A stretch of 64,000 bases of DNA from Stenotrophomonas sp. 364 (GCF_009832905.1 NZ_CP047135.1:784001-848000); one strand, 5' to 3'. Numbered from the stretch's first letter, positions 26,797 to 35,799 are shown. Notes: a model not told the origin generated them from the sequence alone. Program-made: numbers and translations.

Positions 26797-27849
26797 TCAG
26801 ATCCCCAGCATGCGGCGCAGTGATCCAGGATCGGTGCCGCTGTCGGCAAAGTCGTCGAAGGCGCGCTCGGTCACGCGGATGATGTGGTCGCGGATGAAGG
26901 CCGCTCCCTCTCGCGCGCCGTCCTCCGGGTGCTTCAGGCAGCACTCCCATTCCAGCACCGCCCAGCCGGGGAAGTCGTACTGCGCGAATTTCGAGAAGAT
27001 CGCCTTGAAGTCGATCTGCCCATCACCGAGCGAGCGGAACCGGCCCGGACGATCGATCCAGTCCTGGTAACCGCCATACACGCCACTGCGCGCGCTGGCG
27101 TGATACTCCGCGTCCTTGACGTGGAAGATGCCGATGCGCGCGTGGTAGCGGTCGATGAAGCCGAGGTAGTCCATCTGCTGCAGCAGCAGGTGGCTGGGGT
27201 CGTACAGGATCTTTGCGCGGGGGTGATGGTCCACCACGTCCAGGAAGCGCTCGAAGGTCGCGCCGTCATGCAGGTCCTCGCCCGGATGAATCTCGAAGCA
27301 CAGGTCCACGCCGCAGGCGTCGAAGGCGTCCAGGATGGGGCGCCAGCGGCGGCCGAGTTCGGCGAAGGCTTCCTCCACCAGCCCAAGCGGACGTTGCGGC
27401 CAGGGATAGAAATAGGGCCAGGCCAGTGCGCCGGAGAACGTGGCATGCGCCGTCAGCCCCAAACGCTGGCTGGCCTTGGCCGCCAGCAGCAGCTGGTCCA
27501 CCGCCCAGGCTTGGCGGGCGGTCGGATTGCCGCGCGTGTCCGGCGGCGCGAAGCCGTCGAACAGGCTGTCGTAGGCGGGATGCACGGCAACCAGCTGCCC
27601 CTGCAGGTGGGTGGACAGCTCGGTGATCTGCAGGCCATGCCCGGCCAGCATGCCGGCGACGTCGTCGCAGTACGCCTGGCTGCGCGCCGCCTCGGCCAGA
27701 TCGAACAGGTGGGGCGCGCTGGTCGGTATTTGTACGCCAGAATAGCCCAGCCCTGCGGCCCAGCCGGCCAGCGTGTCCAGCCGATCAAAAGGAGGTGTGT
27801 CGCCGATGAACTGCGCCAGGAACAGCGCTGGACCCTTGAGCGTTTTCAA
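26797..27849 (-). CDS. Cytosolic TIM-barrel sugar isomerase/epimerase (TTG start)
   Basis: Xylose-isomerase-like TIM barrel of 350 residues without a signal. The TTG at 27849 is chosen because the protein then starts LKTLKGPALFLAQFIGDTPP, the conserved N-terminus of this family; an earlier TTG at 27870 lies inside the operator. Metal-site motifs are LCFEIHPGED, ILYDPSHL, IGIFHVKDAEY and VLEWECC. It is the first gene of the leftward operon and probably acts on the imported sugar. Substrate not established. Confidence 0.88.
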   Translation of the reverse strand: MKTLKGPALFLAQFIGDTPPFDRLDTLAGWAAGLGYSGVQIPTSAPHLFDLAEAARSQAYCDDVAGMLAGHGLQITELSTHLQGQLVAVHPAYDSLFDGFAPPDTRGNPTARQAWAVDQLLLAAKASQRLGLTAHATFSGALAWPYFYPWPQRPLGLVEEAFAELGRRWRPILDAFDACGVDLCFEIHPGEDLHDGATFERFLDVVDHHPRAKILYDPSHLLLQQMDYLGFIDRYHARIGIFHVKDAEYHASARSGVYGGYQDWIDRPGRFRSLGDGQIDFKAIFSKFAQYDFPGWAVLEWECCLKHPEDGAREGAAFIRDHIIRVTERAFDDFADSGTDPGSLRRMLGI

Positions 27850-27865
27850 GAGGATTCGCCTTCGA

Positions 27866-27884
27866 TGCAATCGATTGCATTATC
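27866..27884. promoter_or_regulatory. LacI-type operator between regulator and leftward operon
   Basis: The sequence tgcaatcgattgcatta (27866-27882) is identical over 17 bp to the site at 19177-19193, and here the palindrome extends one more base on each side (atgcaatcgattgcat). On the minus strand GATAAT (27884-27879) looks like the -10 of the leftward operon and overlaps the site. The LacI gene starts 63 bp away in the other direction, so one site could govern both. Confidence 0.75.
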
Positions 27885-27944
27885 CTAGCAGCGGCATTCG
27901 AAAGACGCGTTGTGCACTGCACAGCGGAAGGAAGAGGTAACGCC

Positions 27945-28952
27945 ATGGCCACCATCTACGATATTGCAAAGCACGTCGGCGTCTCGGCAGGCACGGTGTC
28001 GCGGGCGCTGTCCCGACCGGAGAAAGTGCTGCCGGCCACGCGCGCGCGCATCGAGCAGGCGGCCGCCGCGCTGGGCTATGTCCCCAACACGGTGGCCAGA
28101 ACGCTCAAGACCCAGCGCAGCGGCAAGATCCTGGTCACCGTGCCGGACATCGCCAATCCGTTCTTCGCCCAGATCCTGCAGGGCGCGGAGGACGCGGCGC
28201 AGGCCGTTGGCTACGCCGTGCTGCTGGGCGATACCCAGAACCTGCCCGAGCGCGAGGAGCGCTACGCGCAGATGCTCCGGCGCAACGAGGCCGATGGTCT
28301 GATCGTGCTGGGGCATCGCCTCCCGCCCACGGCACGTGACATCGTCCAGCAGCAGGGCAGTGCCGCGCCGGTGGTCAACGGCTGCGAGTTCGATCCGGCG
28401 CTGGGCATCCCCAGCGTCCACATCGACAACGCGGCCGCCGCGCGCGCGGTGATGGACCACCTGTACGGGCTGGGACACGAGCGCATCGCCGTGGTCGGCG
28501 GGCCGCCGGACAATCCCCTGCACCAGCAGCGACTGGAAGGGGTTCGGGCCGCCGGCAAGGCGCGCGGTCGCCTGCGTCACCTGAGCGTTGTGCCGGGTGA
28601 CTTCTCGGTGGAATCCGGTCATGCGGCCGGGATGGAACTGCTGGCCCGCGCGTCGGTGCCGACGGCGGTGTTCTGCTTCAGCGACCAGATGGCGCTGGGC
28701 GTGCTGGCGGCCTGCCGGGATCTGGGCATCGGCGTGCCCGATGGCCTGTCCGTCGTCGGCTTCGACGACCTGGCGTCGTCGCGTTACCTCACGCCCCCGT
28801 TGACGACCATCCGGCAACCGATGCGGGAGATCGGTGCCCGCGCGGTCCACCTGCTGCTTGCCATCATCGAACGAGTCGATGTGCCGCTTCAGCAGACGCT
28901 GGATTTCAGCCTGATGGTGCGGGGCTCGACGGCTGCGCCCGGATGCAGGTAA
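27945..28952 (+). CDS. LacI family regulator of the sugar-oxidation locus
   Basis: DNA-binding repressor of 335 residues. It begins MATIYDIAKHVGVSAGTVSRAL (helix-turn-helix) with the hinge LGYVPNTVARTLKT, followed by an effector-binding domain ending VVGFDDLASSRYLTPPLTTI. The ATG at 27945 has a GGAAGGAAGAGG Shine-Dalgarno and gives the standard length. It is divergent from the leftward operon, and a palindrome of LacI-operator type lies between them and again before the rightward operon. Its inducer is probably a keto sugar or the parent glycoside. Confidence 0.93.
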   Translation: MATIYDIAKHVGVSAGTVSRALSRPEKVLPATRARIEQAAAALGYVPNTVARTLKTQRSGKILVTVPDIANPFFAQILQGAEDAAQAVGYAVLLGDTQNLPEREERYAQMLRRNEADGLIVLGHRLPPTARDIVQQQGSAAPVVNGCEFDPALGIPSVHIDNAAAARAVMDHLYGLGHERIAVVGGPPDNPLHQQRLEGVRAAGKARGRLRHLSVVPGDFSVESGHAAGMELLARASVPTAVFCFSDQMALGVLAACRDLGIGVPDGLSVVGFDDLASSRYLTPPLTTIRQPMREIGARAVHLLLAIIERVDVPLQQTLDFSLMVRGSTAAPGCR

Positions 28953-29105
28953 TGGCAGGGGCACCGCCGCGGAAGAGCCACCCCAAGGGTGGCTGCTGTC
29001 GCGACCTGCGCCACGTGCAGCTACCGTAGGGCGAGAGCGGCACGATAAGATCGCTGGAACAGCCACTACGGAACGGTGTGCAATCCCATGGAGAGGAGCG
29101 GAGAG

Positions 29106-29492
29106 ATGACACGACAGGGTGCTGCATTCCTGACCCTGCTGGCCCTGTCACTGGCGGCCGCGTATTTTCTGCAGATTGCGATAGTGGCCAAGGGCCGGTT
29201 CGAATTCGGCGTGGCGGACATCGTCGCGTGCGAATCCGGACTGCTGTTCGCATTGGTGGGCGGCTTGATTTCCAGGCGCTATGGTTTCGCCGTGGTGGTC
29301 GGCGTGACGTACGCGGCCTTCTGGGCATTGGCGATCTACCACCTAAATACATCCACGGGCGGCGGTTGGGTCCTCGAAATTCTCTCGGTGAACGCAGTGA
29401 ACATTGCCGCATCGGTTCTGGCCGGTATCGCGGGCGCGTGCCTCGGGGTATTCCTTCGCAACCGCAAGCGGACGCGGCCGCGAGTAGCGTGA
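29106..29492 (+). CDS. Small membrane protein
   Basis: Integral membrane protein of 128 residues with about four hydrophobic helices (FLTLLALSLAAAYFLQIAIVA, SGLLFALVGGLIS, FAVVVGVTYAAFWALAIY, ILSVNAVNIAASVLAGIAGA) and a basic C-terminus. The ATG at 29106 follows a GGAGAGGAGCGGAGA Shine-Dalgarno. Its stop overlaps a GTG start of a second membrane protein. No family recognised. Confidence 0.75.
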   Translation: MTRQGAAFLTLLALSLAAAYFLQIAIVAKGRFEFGVADIVACESGLLFALVGGLISRRYGFAVVVGVTYAAFWALAIYHLNTSTGGGWVLEILSVNAVNIAASVLAGIAGACLGVFLRNRKRTRPRVA

Positions 29493-29767
29493 AGCGAGGC
29501 AGCGCCGCGCTTGGAGGGAGCCTGCTGCTGGGTTGGATCGCCCTGCCGTGGCTATTGGCGCGGGCGGACAACCTGGCGTTGTTCGCGCTCCATCAGCTGT
29601 ACCACCTTCCGCTCGCGGCGTGGATCGGCGCACCGTTCTTCCGTGCCGACAGCGAGGTGATGTTCGTCGTGCAGCCTGCGGGACGCGTGTTGACGGCCGT
29701 GTTCTACCTGGCGATCGGCGGTGCAATCGCGCTGGTCGGCCAACGACGGACGAAGCGCACCGGGTGA
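29489..29767 (+). CDS. Small membrane protein, coupled to the preceding gene
   Basis: A 92-residue protein starting with GTG (overlap GTGA, 29489-29492), with two hydrophobic segments (GSLLLGWIALPWLLARA and VLTAVFYLAIGGAIALVG). The overlap with the previous gene suggests the two products work together. No family recognised. Confidence 0.6.
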   Translation: MKRGSAALGGSLLLGWIALPWLLARADNLALFALHQLYHLPLAAWIGAPFFRADSEVMFVVQPAGRVLTAVFYLAIGGAIALVGQRRTKRTG

Positions 29768-29897
29768 CCACCCCGCAGGTAGCCTTGGCCCTGGGCGGGC
29801 CAAGCGCGCTGCGCACGCCGGATGGTGGTCACGTGCAGGTCACCCGCCCTGCCATCGGCATCCACTACCATGGGCCGACCCCGCCGGATGCTCCCCC

Positions 29898-30923
29898 ATG
29901 TCCCTTGTAATCCCCACGTTACCCAGGCCCCCCACCGCCCGCATCGCCGCGTGGCTGCTGATGCTGCTGGGCATGTGGCTGGCCTTGAAACTGGGCCTGG
30001 TGGTGACGCTGCTGTCGGGCCTGCTGGTGTTCCAGCTGACCCATGTGCTGGCCTCGGTAGTGGAAGGGCGGCTGCGGCCGGGGCGGGCGCGGGCGATCGC
30101 GGTGATCGTACTGGCGGCGGTGATCATCGGCGTGCTGGTGTTGGCCGGCATCGGCATCGCGGCGTTCTTCCGCAACGAGACTGGCGGCCCGGACGTGCTG
30201 TTGGCGCGGCTGATGGACATCCTCAATACCTCGCGCCACCAGGTGCCGGCGCTGCTGCAGCCCTACATTCCCGAAGACCTCACCGCGCTGCGCGCCGCAC
30301 TGAACGACTGGGCCGCCGAACACCAGCGCCAGCTGGGCGTGGCCGGCACGTCGGTGGTGCAGGTGAGCGTGCGGGTGCTGATCGGCATGGTGCTGGGCGC
30401 GATGATCGCGCTCTACGACGAACTGCCGCTGCCGAAGATGGGCCCACTGGCGCAGGAACTGATCGGCCGCACCTCGCGGCTGGCCACCGCGTTCCGCCAG
30501 GTGGTGTTCGCACAGGTCAAGATTTCCCTGCTCAACACGCTGTTCACCGCGATCTTCCTGCTCGGCGTGCTGCCGCTGTTCGGGGTGCACGTGCCGCTGT
30601 CCAAGACGTTGGTGCTGATCACCTTCCTGGCCGGTCTGTTGCCGGTGGTGGGCAACATCATCTCCAACACCATCATCACCATCGTGGCGCTGTCGGTGTC
30701 GTTCTACGTAGCGATGGCCGCGCTGCTGTACCTGGTGGTGATCCACAAGCTGGAGTACTTCCTCAACGCACGCATCGTCGGCGGCGAGATCCAGGCACGG
30801 GCCTGGGAGCTGCTGCTGGCGATGCTGGTGATGGAAGCAGCGTTCGGCCTGCCCGGGTTGGTGGCCGCGCCGGTGTTCTATGCGTACATCAAGCGCGAGC
30901 TGCTGGACCAGCGCTGGATCTGA
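29898..30923 (+). CDS. AI-2E family (PerM-like) permease
   Basis: Inner-membrane protein of 341 residues with seven to eight helices, characteristic of the AI-2E/PerM family (PF01594). There is an N-terminal hydrophobic pair, a long amphipathic periplasmic stretch (LNTSRHQVPALLQPYIPEDL), and the C-terminal block ITFLAGLLPVVGNIISNTII with IVGGEIQARAWELL. Members transport autoinducer-2, ions or unknown substrates; none can be named here. It is a single gene. Confidence 0.88.
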   Translation: MSLVIPTLPRPPTARIAAWLLMLLGMWLALKLGLVVTLLSGLLVFQLTHVLASVVEGRLRPGRARAIAVIVLAAVIIGVLVLAGIGIAAFFRNETGGPDVLLARLMDILNTSRHQVPALLQPYIPEDLTALRAALNDWAAEHQRQLGVAGTSVVQVSVRVLIGMVLGAMIALYDELPLPKMGPLAQELIGRTSRLATAFRQVVFAQVKISLLNTLFTAIFLLGVLPLFGVHVPLSKTLVLITFLAGLLPVVGNIISNTIITIVALSVSFYVAMAALLYLVVIHKLEYFLNARIVGGEIQARAWELLLAMLVMEAAFGLPGLVAAPVFYAYIKRELLDQRWI

Positions 30924-30950
30924 GCGCGCCCGCCCGCACCGTGGGCGGCG

Positions 30951-32930
30951 CTAGCGCCGGGTGAGCTTGCTGCGGCGGTAGTCGGTGCGGTTGGCCTGGA
31001 AGCGGGCGATGCTCTGGCCCAGTTCGTCCAGCGCGCCGACCGGCAGCCACAGCTGCTGGGTGCCGCGCGTCATCGCCGTGTATGCCGCACGCACCGGGTT
31101 GTGCGCGTAGCCCCGGCCGAAGCCGGTGCGGAAGCAGCACATCGACATGGCCACCACCGCGAACTCGGTGTTCTTGGCATGCTCCACCAGCAGCAGTTGC
31201 AGCGTGGCGTCGTGGAACTCGGCCAGGCGCTGGCCAAGTTCGATGAAGCGGTCGCGGTTGTAGCCGCGCATGAACATGCGCGGGATCTGCGGCATGTCCT
31301 GCTCGCTGCATTCGGCCAGCAGCGCTTCCCAGCGCTGGCTGCTGCCGCCATGCGAGGTCATTTCGCGGTAGGCCTCTTCGCCGCGGTTCACATCGCGGCC
31401 CACGCTGGTCAGCGTGTCCGGATGAATGCCGAACGGGACGCCGGCGGCAGCCAGGCGCTGGGCTTCTTCCAGCAGCCGCCATGGGTTGCCGTAGACGCGC
31501 GCACCATTGCCGGGAACCTCGTCCCAGCTGGTGTAGGTCCGGGTCAGCGTGGGCTGGTCGGCCGAGCCTTCGAACGGCCCGTCGAAGAAGCCGGTGGCGT
31601 CCAGCGCCATGGTCTCGTTGACCAGGTGCTCCACCAGCCGGCCCTGGCGCACGGACTGGGCGATCTCCAGCTTCATGCCGGTGGCAAAGCGCGGCGCACG
31701 TCCCACCAGGCGCTGATTGGGGTCGCCCAGGCTAATCACCGACCCTTCGTAGCCGGACAACAGGCCTTTCCAGGCCGGGCTCATGTCGTGGCCTTCATCG
31801 ATCAGCAGCGTGCCCCACAGGGTGGGAATGCGCGCACCGTGCAGGGCCAGCCACTTGCCGATATGGTCGACGTTGAGGCTGAGCAGGGTGGTCTTCTGCA
31901 CGGCCGGGTCGAACATGCAGCGCCACACGTGCTCGGCGGCGGCGATGTAGGGGCCGGCATCGATCATCGCCCACGGCAACGCGCGGACGAAGTGGCGCGG
32001 CTCCAGCCGCTCGGCCGGCGACCGGCACCAGGCGGCGATGCCGTCGAAGGCCACGCGCAGCACGCTGGTGGGGGCATGGTTGCCGATCGGCTGCAGGCCG
32101 ATGCGCTGGGCGATGTCGCGGAACGAGGCCTTGCTGATCTGGAAGGTCGGGCGGAACGCGGTGCCCAGAATGCCCTGGCGGAACGCGGCGCCGGCGATCT
32201 GGTTGGCGAAGCTGATCTGCGACAGGACCTCGATCGGCAGCGCGCCACTCAGCCGGCGCCGGAAGGCCTGCACCTGGCTGGGACGTGGCGCGATGTAGGT
32301 GTAGCGCCGGGTCGCGCTGTCCAGCAGCTGCAGGATCAGGTGGGTCTTGCCCGCGCCTGCGTAGGCGTCCAGATCGATGTGTTCGTCATCGTTGGCCACG
32401 ATCGCGCGCAGTGCACGGGCCTGCTCGGCGGTGTAATCGTGGGTGCGCTCGACATAGGCCGGGGCCTGCGCAACGTCGATCCCGACGTCATCGGGTTCTT
32501 CACCGGCGGCGTCGGTATAGAAACGGATGGTGTGCGGCTCCAGCGTGGTGCGGCAGGCCGCCTGGAACGGATCCACCGGGTAGTCCGTCGGAGACATCCG
32601 GCAGAACTCGGCCACCACCGCGTCCGGGCCCAGCACCACGCTCTGTGCAGCCAAGGCCTGCAACGCGTCGTTGAGCTGGCCAGGCATGCCGGCGGCCAGG
32701 GCCTTGAACTGGGCATCGGCATCATCGGGCTGCGCGGCAAACAGCGCGCAGGCCTGGTCGATCAGGCGGGTCAGCGCGGCGCTGTGATGGGCGCGCCCTT
32801 GGCACAGCGCTGCGGCGAACAGGCCGGCACGCTCCAGCGCGCTGGCCGGGATCTGCCCCACATCAAGGAACGCGGCAAGCGCTGTTTCGCTCAGCGGCAG
32901 GAAATACACGGGTTGGGTCGGCAGGGGCAT
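30951..32930 (-). CDS. UvrD/Rep-like superfamily 1 helicase
   Basis: Predicted SF1 helicase of 659 residues. Motif I is AYAGAGKTH (K195), motif II LLIDEGHD, motif III ISLGDPNQR and the C-terminal motif VRAAYTAMTRGTQQLWLP. The first 175 residues form an unassigned N-terminal domain. The architecture resembles F-box-helicase/UvrD-like proteins rather than classical Rep or UvrD, and the protein is shorter than either. The ATG at 32930 was chosen as the start of a conserved-looking segment (MPLPTQPVYFLPL). Single gene, likely in DNA repair or recombination. Confidence 0.8.
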   Translation of the reverse strand: MPLPTQPVYFLPLSETALAAFLDVGQIPASALERAGLFAAALCQGRAHHSAALTRLIDQACALFAAQPDDADAQFKALAAGMPGQLNDALQALAAQSVVLGPDAVVAEFCRMSPTDYPVDPFQAACRTTLEPHTIRFYTDAAGEEPDDVGIDVAQAPAYVERTHDYTAEQARALRAIVANDDEHIDLDAYAGAGKTHLILQLLDSATRRYTYIAPRPSQVQAFRRRLSGALPIEVLSQISFANQIAGAAFRQGILGTAFRPTFQISKASFRDIAQRIGLQPIGNHAPTSVLRVAFDGIAAWCRSPAERLEPRHFVRALPWAMIDAGPYIAAAEHVWRCMFDPAVQKTTLLSLNVDHIGKWLALHGARIPTLWGTLLIDEGHDMSPAWKGLLSGYEGSVISLGDPNQRLVGRAPRFATGMKLEIAQSVRQGRLVEHLVNETMALDATGFFDGPFEGSADQPTLTRTYTSWDEVPGNGARVYGNPWRLLEEAQRLAAAGVPFGIHPDTLTSVGRDVNRGEEAYREMTSHGGSSQRWEALLAECSEQDMPQIPRMFMRGYNRDRFIELGQRLAEFHDATLQLLLVEHAKNTEFAVVAMSMCCFRTGFGRGYAHNPVRAAYTAMTRGTQQLWLPVGALDELGQSIARFQANRTDYRRSKLTRR

Positions 32931-33081
32931 TGCAGGGGCAGTCGGACGGCTGCCGGCACGGTAGCAGATGCACCCCGGCTGCGCGTGCAACCGGGGTGCG
33001 TTGGCTTATGCTGCGGCAGTGCCCGGCACCTGCCCGGCTCGCCGTGCCCCGTCCAGCATCACCCGGATCAAGGACCTGTCC

Positions 33082-33297
33082 ATGTTGTTCTTCCTGCTGT
33101 TGCTGGCCATCACTGCGGTGAGTTTCTGGATTGTCTTCCTGGGCGGCGCAGAGCGCGTGCAGGGACTGTTTTCGCTGCTCAGCTTCGACCTGGTCGACCT
33201 GTTCACCGAACCCCTGACCGTGCAGCAGGTGCGCCTGTGCACGGCGATCACCTGGTGCATCGCGGTGGTCATCATCGCGGTGGTCGGCCTGCGCTGA
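33082..33297 (+). CDS. Two-helix small membrane protein
   Basis: A 71-residue protein with two hydrophobic helices (MLFFLLLLAITAVSFWIVFL and ITWCIAVVIIAVVGLR) and a short polar middle. An AAGGA Shine-Dalgarno precedes the ATG. Unknown function; its stop abuts the convergent metallo-hydrolase gene. Confidence 0.65.
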   Translation: MLFFLLLLAITAVSFWIVFLGGAERVQGLFSLLSFDLVDLFTEPLTVQQVRLCTAITWCIAVVIIAVVGLR

Positions 33298-34413
33298 TCA
33301 CATCGCGCTGCCCGCCGGGGTGATCCGGCGCGCGTCCTGTTCGGCCTTCACCTGGCGCCACCACGGCGTGCCCGGCTGTGGTGCGTCCAGGTCCAGGCGT
33401 TCGCCCATGCCCGGCGTGGCCAGAGGTATTGCGCGCTGACGCGCCAGTGCGCTGACCCGTTCAAACGGCTCGTCCCACTGGTGCAGGGCCAGGTCGAAGG
33501 TGCCGTTGTGGATCGGCAGCAGCCAGCGGCCCCGCAGGTCCTGGTGGGCCTGCACGGTCTGCTCGGGCTGCATGTGCACGAACGGCCACTTGGCGTCGTA
33601 GGCACCGGTTTCGATGAAGGTGACATCGAACGGCCCGTAGCGCTCGCCAATCTGGCCGAAGCCGTCGAAGTAGCCGGTGTCGCCGCTGAAGAACAGGCGC
33701 AGACCGTCATCCAGGATCACCCACGACGCCCACAGCGTGCGGTTGCCGTCGCGCAGCCCGCGGCCGGAGAAGTGCTGGGCCGGGGTGGCCGCGAAGCGCA
33801 CGCCGTCCACCTCGGTTTCCTGCCACCAGTCCAGCTGGCGCACGCGGTCGCGCGGCACGCCCCAGGCGATCAGCCGGTCGCCCACGCCCAGCGGGGTCAG
33901 GAACACATCGGCGCGGCTGGCCAGGTACTTGATGGTGGCGCGGTCGAGGTGGTCGTAGTGGTCGTGCGAGAGCAGCACGCCGCGGATGGGCGGCAGGTCG
34001 TGCAGCGCGATCGGCGGGGCGTGGAAGCGCTTGGGCCCCATCCACTGCACCGGCGAGGCACGCTTGGAGAACACCGGGTCGGTCAGCCACCAGCCGCCGC
34101 GCAGTTTCACCAGCAGGGTCGAATGGCCCAACCGGTACAGGCTGTGCTCGGGGGCACTGGCCAGCTCGGCGGCGGTGATCGCATGCACCGGTGGCGGCGC
34201 GGGCGGCGTGGTGCCGGCGGGGCGGTCGAACAGGAATTCCCACAGCAGCTTGAGCGTACCGGTGACGGTTTCCTTGGGCTTGGGGGCGACGTTGGTGAAG
34301 TGGCCGTCGTGCATCTGCGGCGACTGGTCATTGGAGGCGATAGGCACGGTGAGGGTCATCCCGATAAGTACGGTGAGGGAGAAGGCGAGGGCAAGCAGGG
34401 GGAGGGCTCTCAT
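33298..34413 (-). CDS. Exported metallo-beta-lactamase-fold hydrolase (NAPE-PLD/UlaG-like)
   Basis: Zinc hydrolase of 371 residues with an N-terminal membrane/signal segment (LLALAFSLTVLIGMTLTV). The metal-binding motif HDHYDHLD is complete, with FFSGDTGY downstream and a last His in LPIHNGTFDLALHQWDEP. The layout matches NAPE-phospholipase-D-like proteins. The gene is preceded by a 20-bp palindrome (34431-34450) and by tetR, so it is probably the target of that repressor. Substrate unknown, possibly a phospholipid or xenobiotic. Confidence 0.88.
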   Translation of the reverse strand: MRALPLLALAFSLTVLIGMTLTVPIASNDQSPQMHDGHFTNVAPKPKETVTGTLKLLWEFLFDRPAGTTPPAPPPVHAITAAELASAPEHSLYRLGHSTLLVKLRGGWWLTDPVFSKRASPVQWMGPKRFHAPPIALHDLPPIRGVLLSHDHYDHLDRATIKYLASRADVFLTPLGVGDRLIAWGVPRDRVRQLDWWQETEVDGVRFAATPAQHFSGRGLRDGNRTLWASWVILDDGLRLFFSGDTGYFDGFGQIGERYGPFDVTFIETGAYDAKWPFVHMQPEQTVQAHQDLRGRWLLPIHNGTFDLALHQWDEPFERVSALARQRAIPLATPGMGERLDLDAPQPGTPWWRQVKAEQDARRITPAGSAM

Positions 34414-34430
34414 GCGGCGCCTTCTGGTTT

Positions 34431-34450
34431 ATGAGTGTGTACGCACTCAT
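34431..34450. promoter_or_regulatory. Predicted TetR operator before the metallo-hydrolase gene
   Basis: atgagtgtgtacgcactcat is a 20-bp inverted repeat (arms atgagtg / cactcat) in the 58-bp gap between tetR and the hydrolase gene. A related repeat lies upstream of tetR. Confidence 0.6.
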
Positions 34451-34471
34451 TTATTTGAGGAAAAAACGGGG

Positions 34472-35041
34472 TCATCGTTGGATGCCTTTCCAGAACAGGT
34501 CGAACCCGGCCTGCTGCAGCGTCGCGGCGTTCTCGGGGTCGGCCGCCATCGCCTCCAGCGTGGTTTCCAGCAGGTTGATCAGCACCCGGCCCAGGTAGAA
34601 CGGCAGCCGTTCGGGATCGATGTGGCTGGCCAGGCTGGTTTCCAGCGCCTGCAGCATGCTGCCTAACAGGCACGCGCATTCGCTGCGGGTGTGCGCGCTG
34701 ATGCGCTCGGACACCTTGAGCTGGCGCAGCGCCATGCGATCGATGGGGTAGGTCGAGCCCCAGGCGATCAACGCGTTCCAGGCATGCAGCACCAGGTCGC
34801 GGGCGTCGGCCTGGTCCGGGAAGTCCGCGCCGAGCACCATGGCCAGCCGGGTTTCCAGACGCACGAACAGCGCGTTGAGCAGCGCGTCCTTGGTCTCGAA
34901 GTAGGTGAATACCGTGCCTTCGGCCACCTTCGCCGCCCGTGCGATCTGCGCCGTGGACGCGCCAATGCCCTGCGCGGCCACCAGTTTGGCGGTAGCGTCG
35001 AGGATAGCGTCGCGTTTCTGTTCGCTGAGCGGGCGGGCCAT
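34472..35041 (-). CDS. TetR family repressor
   Basis: Transcriptional repressor of 189 residues with the TetR helix-turn-helix AQIARAAKVAEGTVFTYFETKDALL at residues about 32-56, followed by a helical ligand-binding domain. It lies 58 bp upstream of the metallo-hydrolase gene in the same direction. Palindromes of related sequence lie on both sides of the gene, which predicts autoregulation and control of the hydrolase. Confidence 0.9.
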   Translation of the reverse strand: MARPLSEQKRDAILDATAKLVAAQGIGASTAQIARAAKVAEGTVFTYFETKDALLNALFVRLETRLAMVLGADFPDQADARDLVLHAWNALIAWGSTYPIDRMALRQLKVSERISAHTRSECACLLGSMLQALETSLASHIDPERLPFYLGRVLINLLETTLEAMAADPENAATLQQAGFDLFWKGIQR

Positions 35042-35044
35042 GGG

Positions 35045-35070
35045 AATGAGTAAGTGAGTGCTTGCTCATT
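35045..35070. promoter_or_regulatory. Predicted TetR auto-operator
   Basis: Immediately upstream of the tetR start lies an inverted repeat with outer arms aatgag / ctcatt and inner arms gagtaag / cttgctc (one mismatch). It shares the TGAGT / ACTCA-type half-sites with the palindrome at 34431. Confidence 0.5.
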
Positions 35071-35296
35071 TATAGGCGCGCGACCTGCCCGACGCAAGTG
35101 CTGGCGGCGGCGCTGGCGGGTTTTGTTCAGCCTCTTACGGTCGGAGGCGGCTGGGCGGAACGCTGGATGCCGGCGCCCCGCGCGGCGATCCGCACGATCG
35201 GGTGTACCGCTACGCGCGCTGAGCCCTGCCTGCGTTGCCATCCCGTGCACTGGGGTCTATAAGGCGGTTCTGGGCCGCTTCCGGAAGGCGTACACC

Positions 35297-35746
35297 ATGC
35301 CAAAGCGATCAACACCGTCTGCTGCTACCCCGCCCGCCAAGGCTGCGCCGCGCCTGTTGGCCGGCGGCAATCCGCAGATCGCCAAAGGCGAGGGCGACGC
35401 GCCCGTACAGGCCTATATCGCGGCGATGCCCGGCTGGAAACGCGCCGTGGGTGAACGCATGGATGCCCTGATCAGCGCAGCGGTGCCGGGCGTGCGCAAG
35501 GCGGTGAAGTGGAATTCACCGCTGTATGCCGCCGGCAATGACGGCTGGTTCCTGAGCCTGCATTGCTTCACCGGGTACATCAAGGTGGCCTTCTTCCGGG
35601 GCACCGCGCTGAAGCCGGTGCCGCCGGAGCCGTCGAAGAGCCAGGACACGCGCTACCTGCATATCCGCGAAACGGCGCCGTTGGACGAGGCGCAGTTCAG
35701 CGCCTGGGTCCGCCAGGCCAGCCGCCTGCCGGGCGAGCGCATGTAA
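35297..35746 (+). CDS. DUF1801 domain protein
   Basis: Small cytoplasmic protein of 149 residues of the DUF1801 (YdhG-like) family: VQAYIAAMPGWKRAVGERMDAL, then VRKAVKWNSPLYAAGNDGWFL and HIRETAPLDEAQFSAWVRQA. The first 30 residues are a Lys/Pro/Ala-rich tail. The frame is open upstream, but the ATG at 35297 starts the natural N-terminus. A second DUF1801 gene follows 53 bp later; family function unknown. Confidence 0.82.
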   Translation: MPKRSTPSAATPPAKAAPRLLAGGNPQIAKGEGDAPVQAYIAAMPGWKRAVGERMDALISAAVPGVRKAVKWNSPLYAAGNDGWFLSLHCFTGYIKVAFFRGTALKPVPPEPSKSQDTRYLHIRETAPLDEAQFSAWVRQASRLPGERM

Positions 35747-35799
35747 TTGGCCCGCGTGCCGGTGGTTTCTCCAACTGCCATCCCTGCCAGGACATTCCC

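Noticed and set aside
28972..28996. Hairpin agccaccc / gggtggct after the LacI gene
   Set aside because: It has no T run on either side, so I do not call it a terminator; it could still be an mRNA end.
29764..29910. A 48-codon frame starting with GTG that overlaps the stop of the second small membrane protein
   Set aside because: The overlap is tempting, but there is no domain, no helix and no composition bias of a real protein; it also runs into the start of the permease gene.
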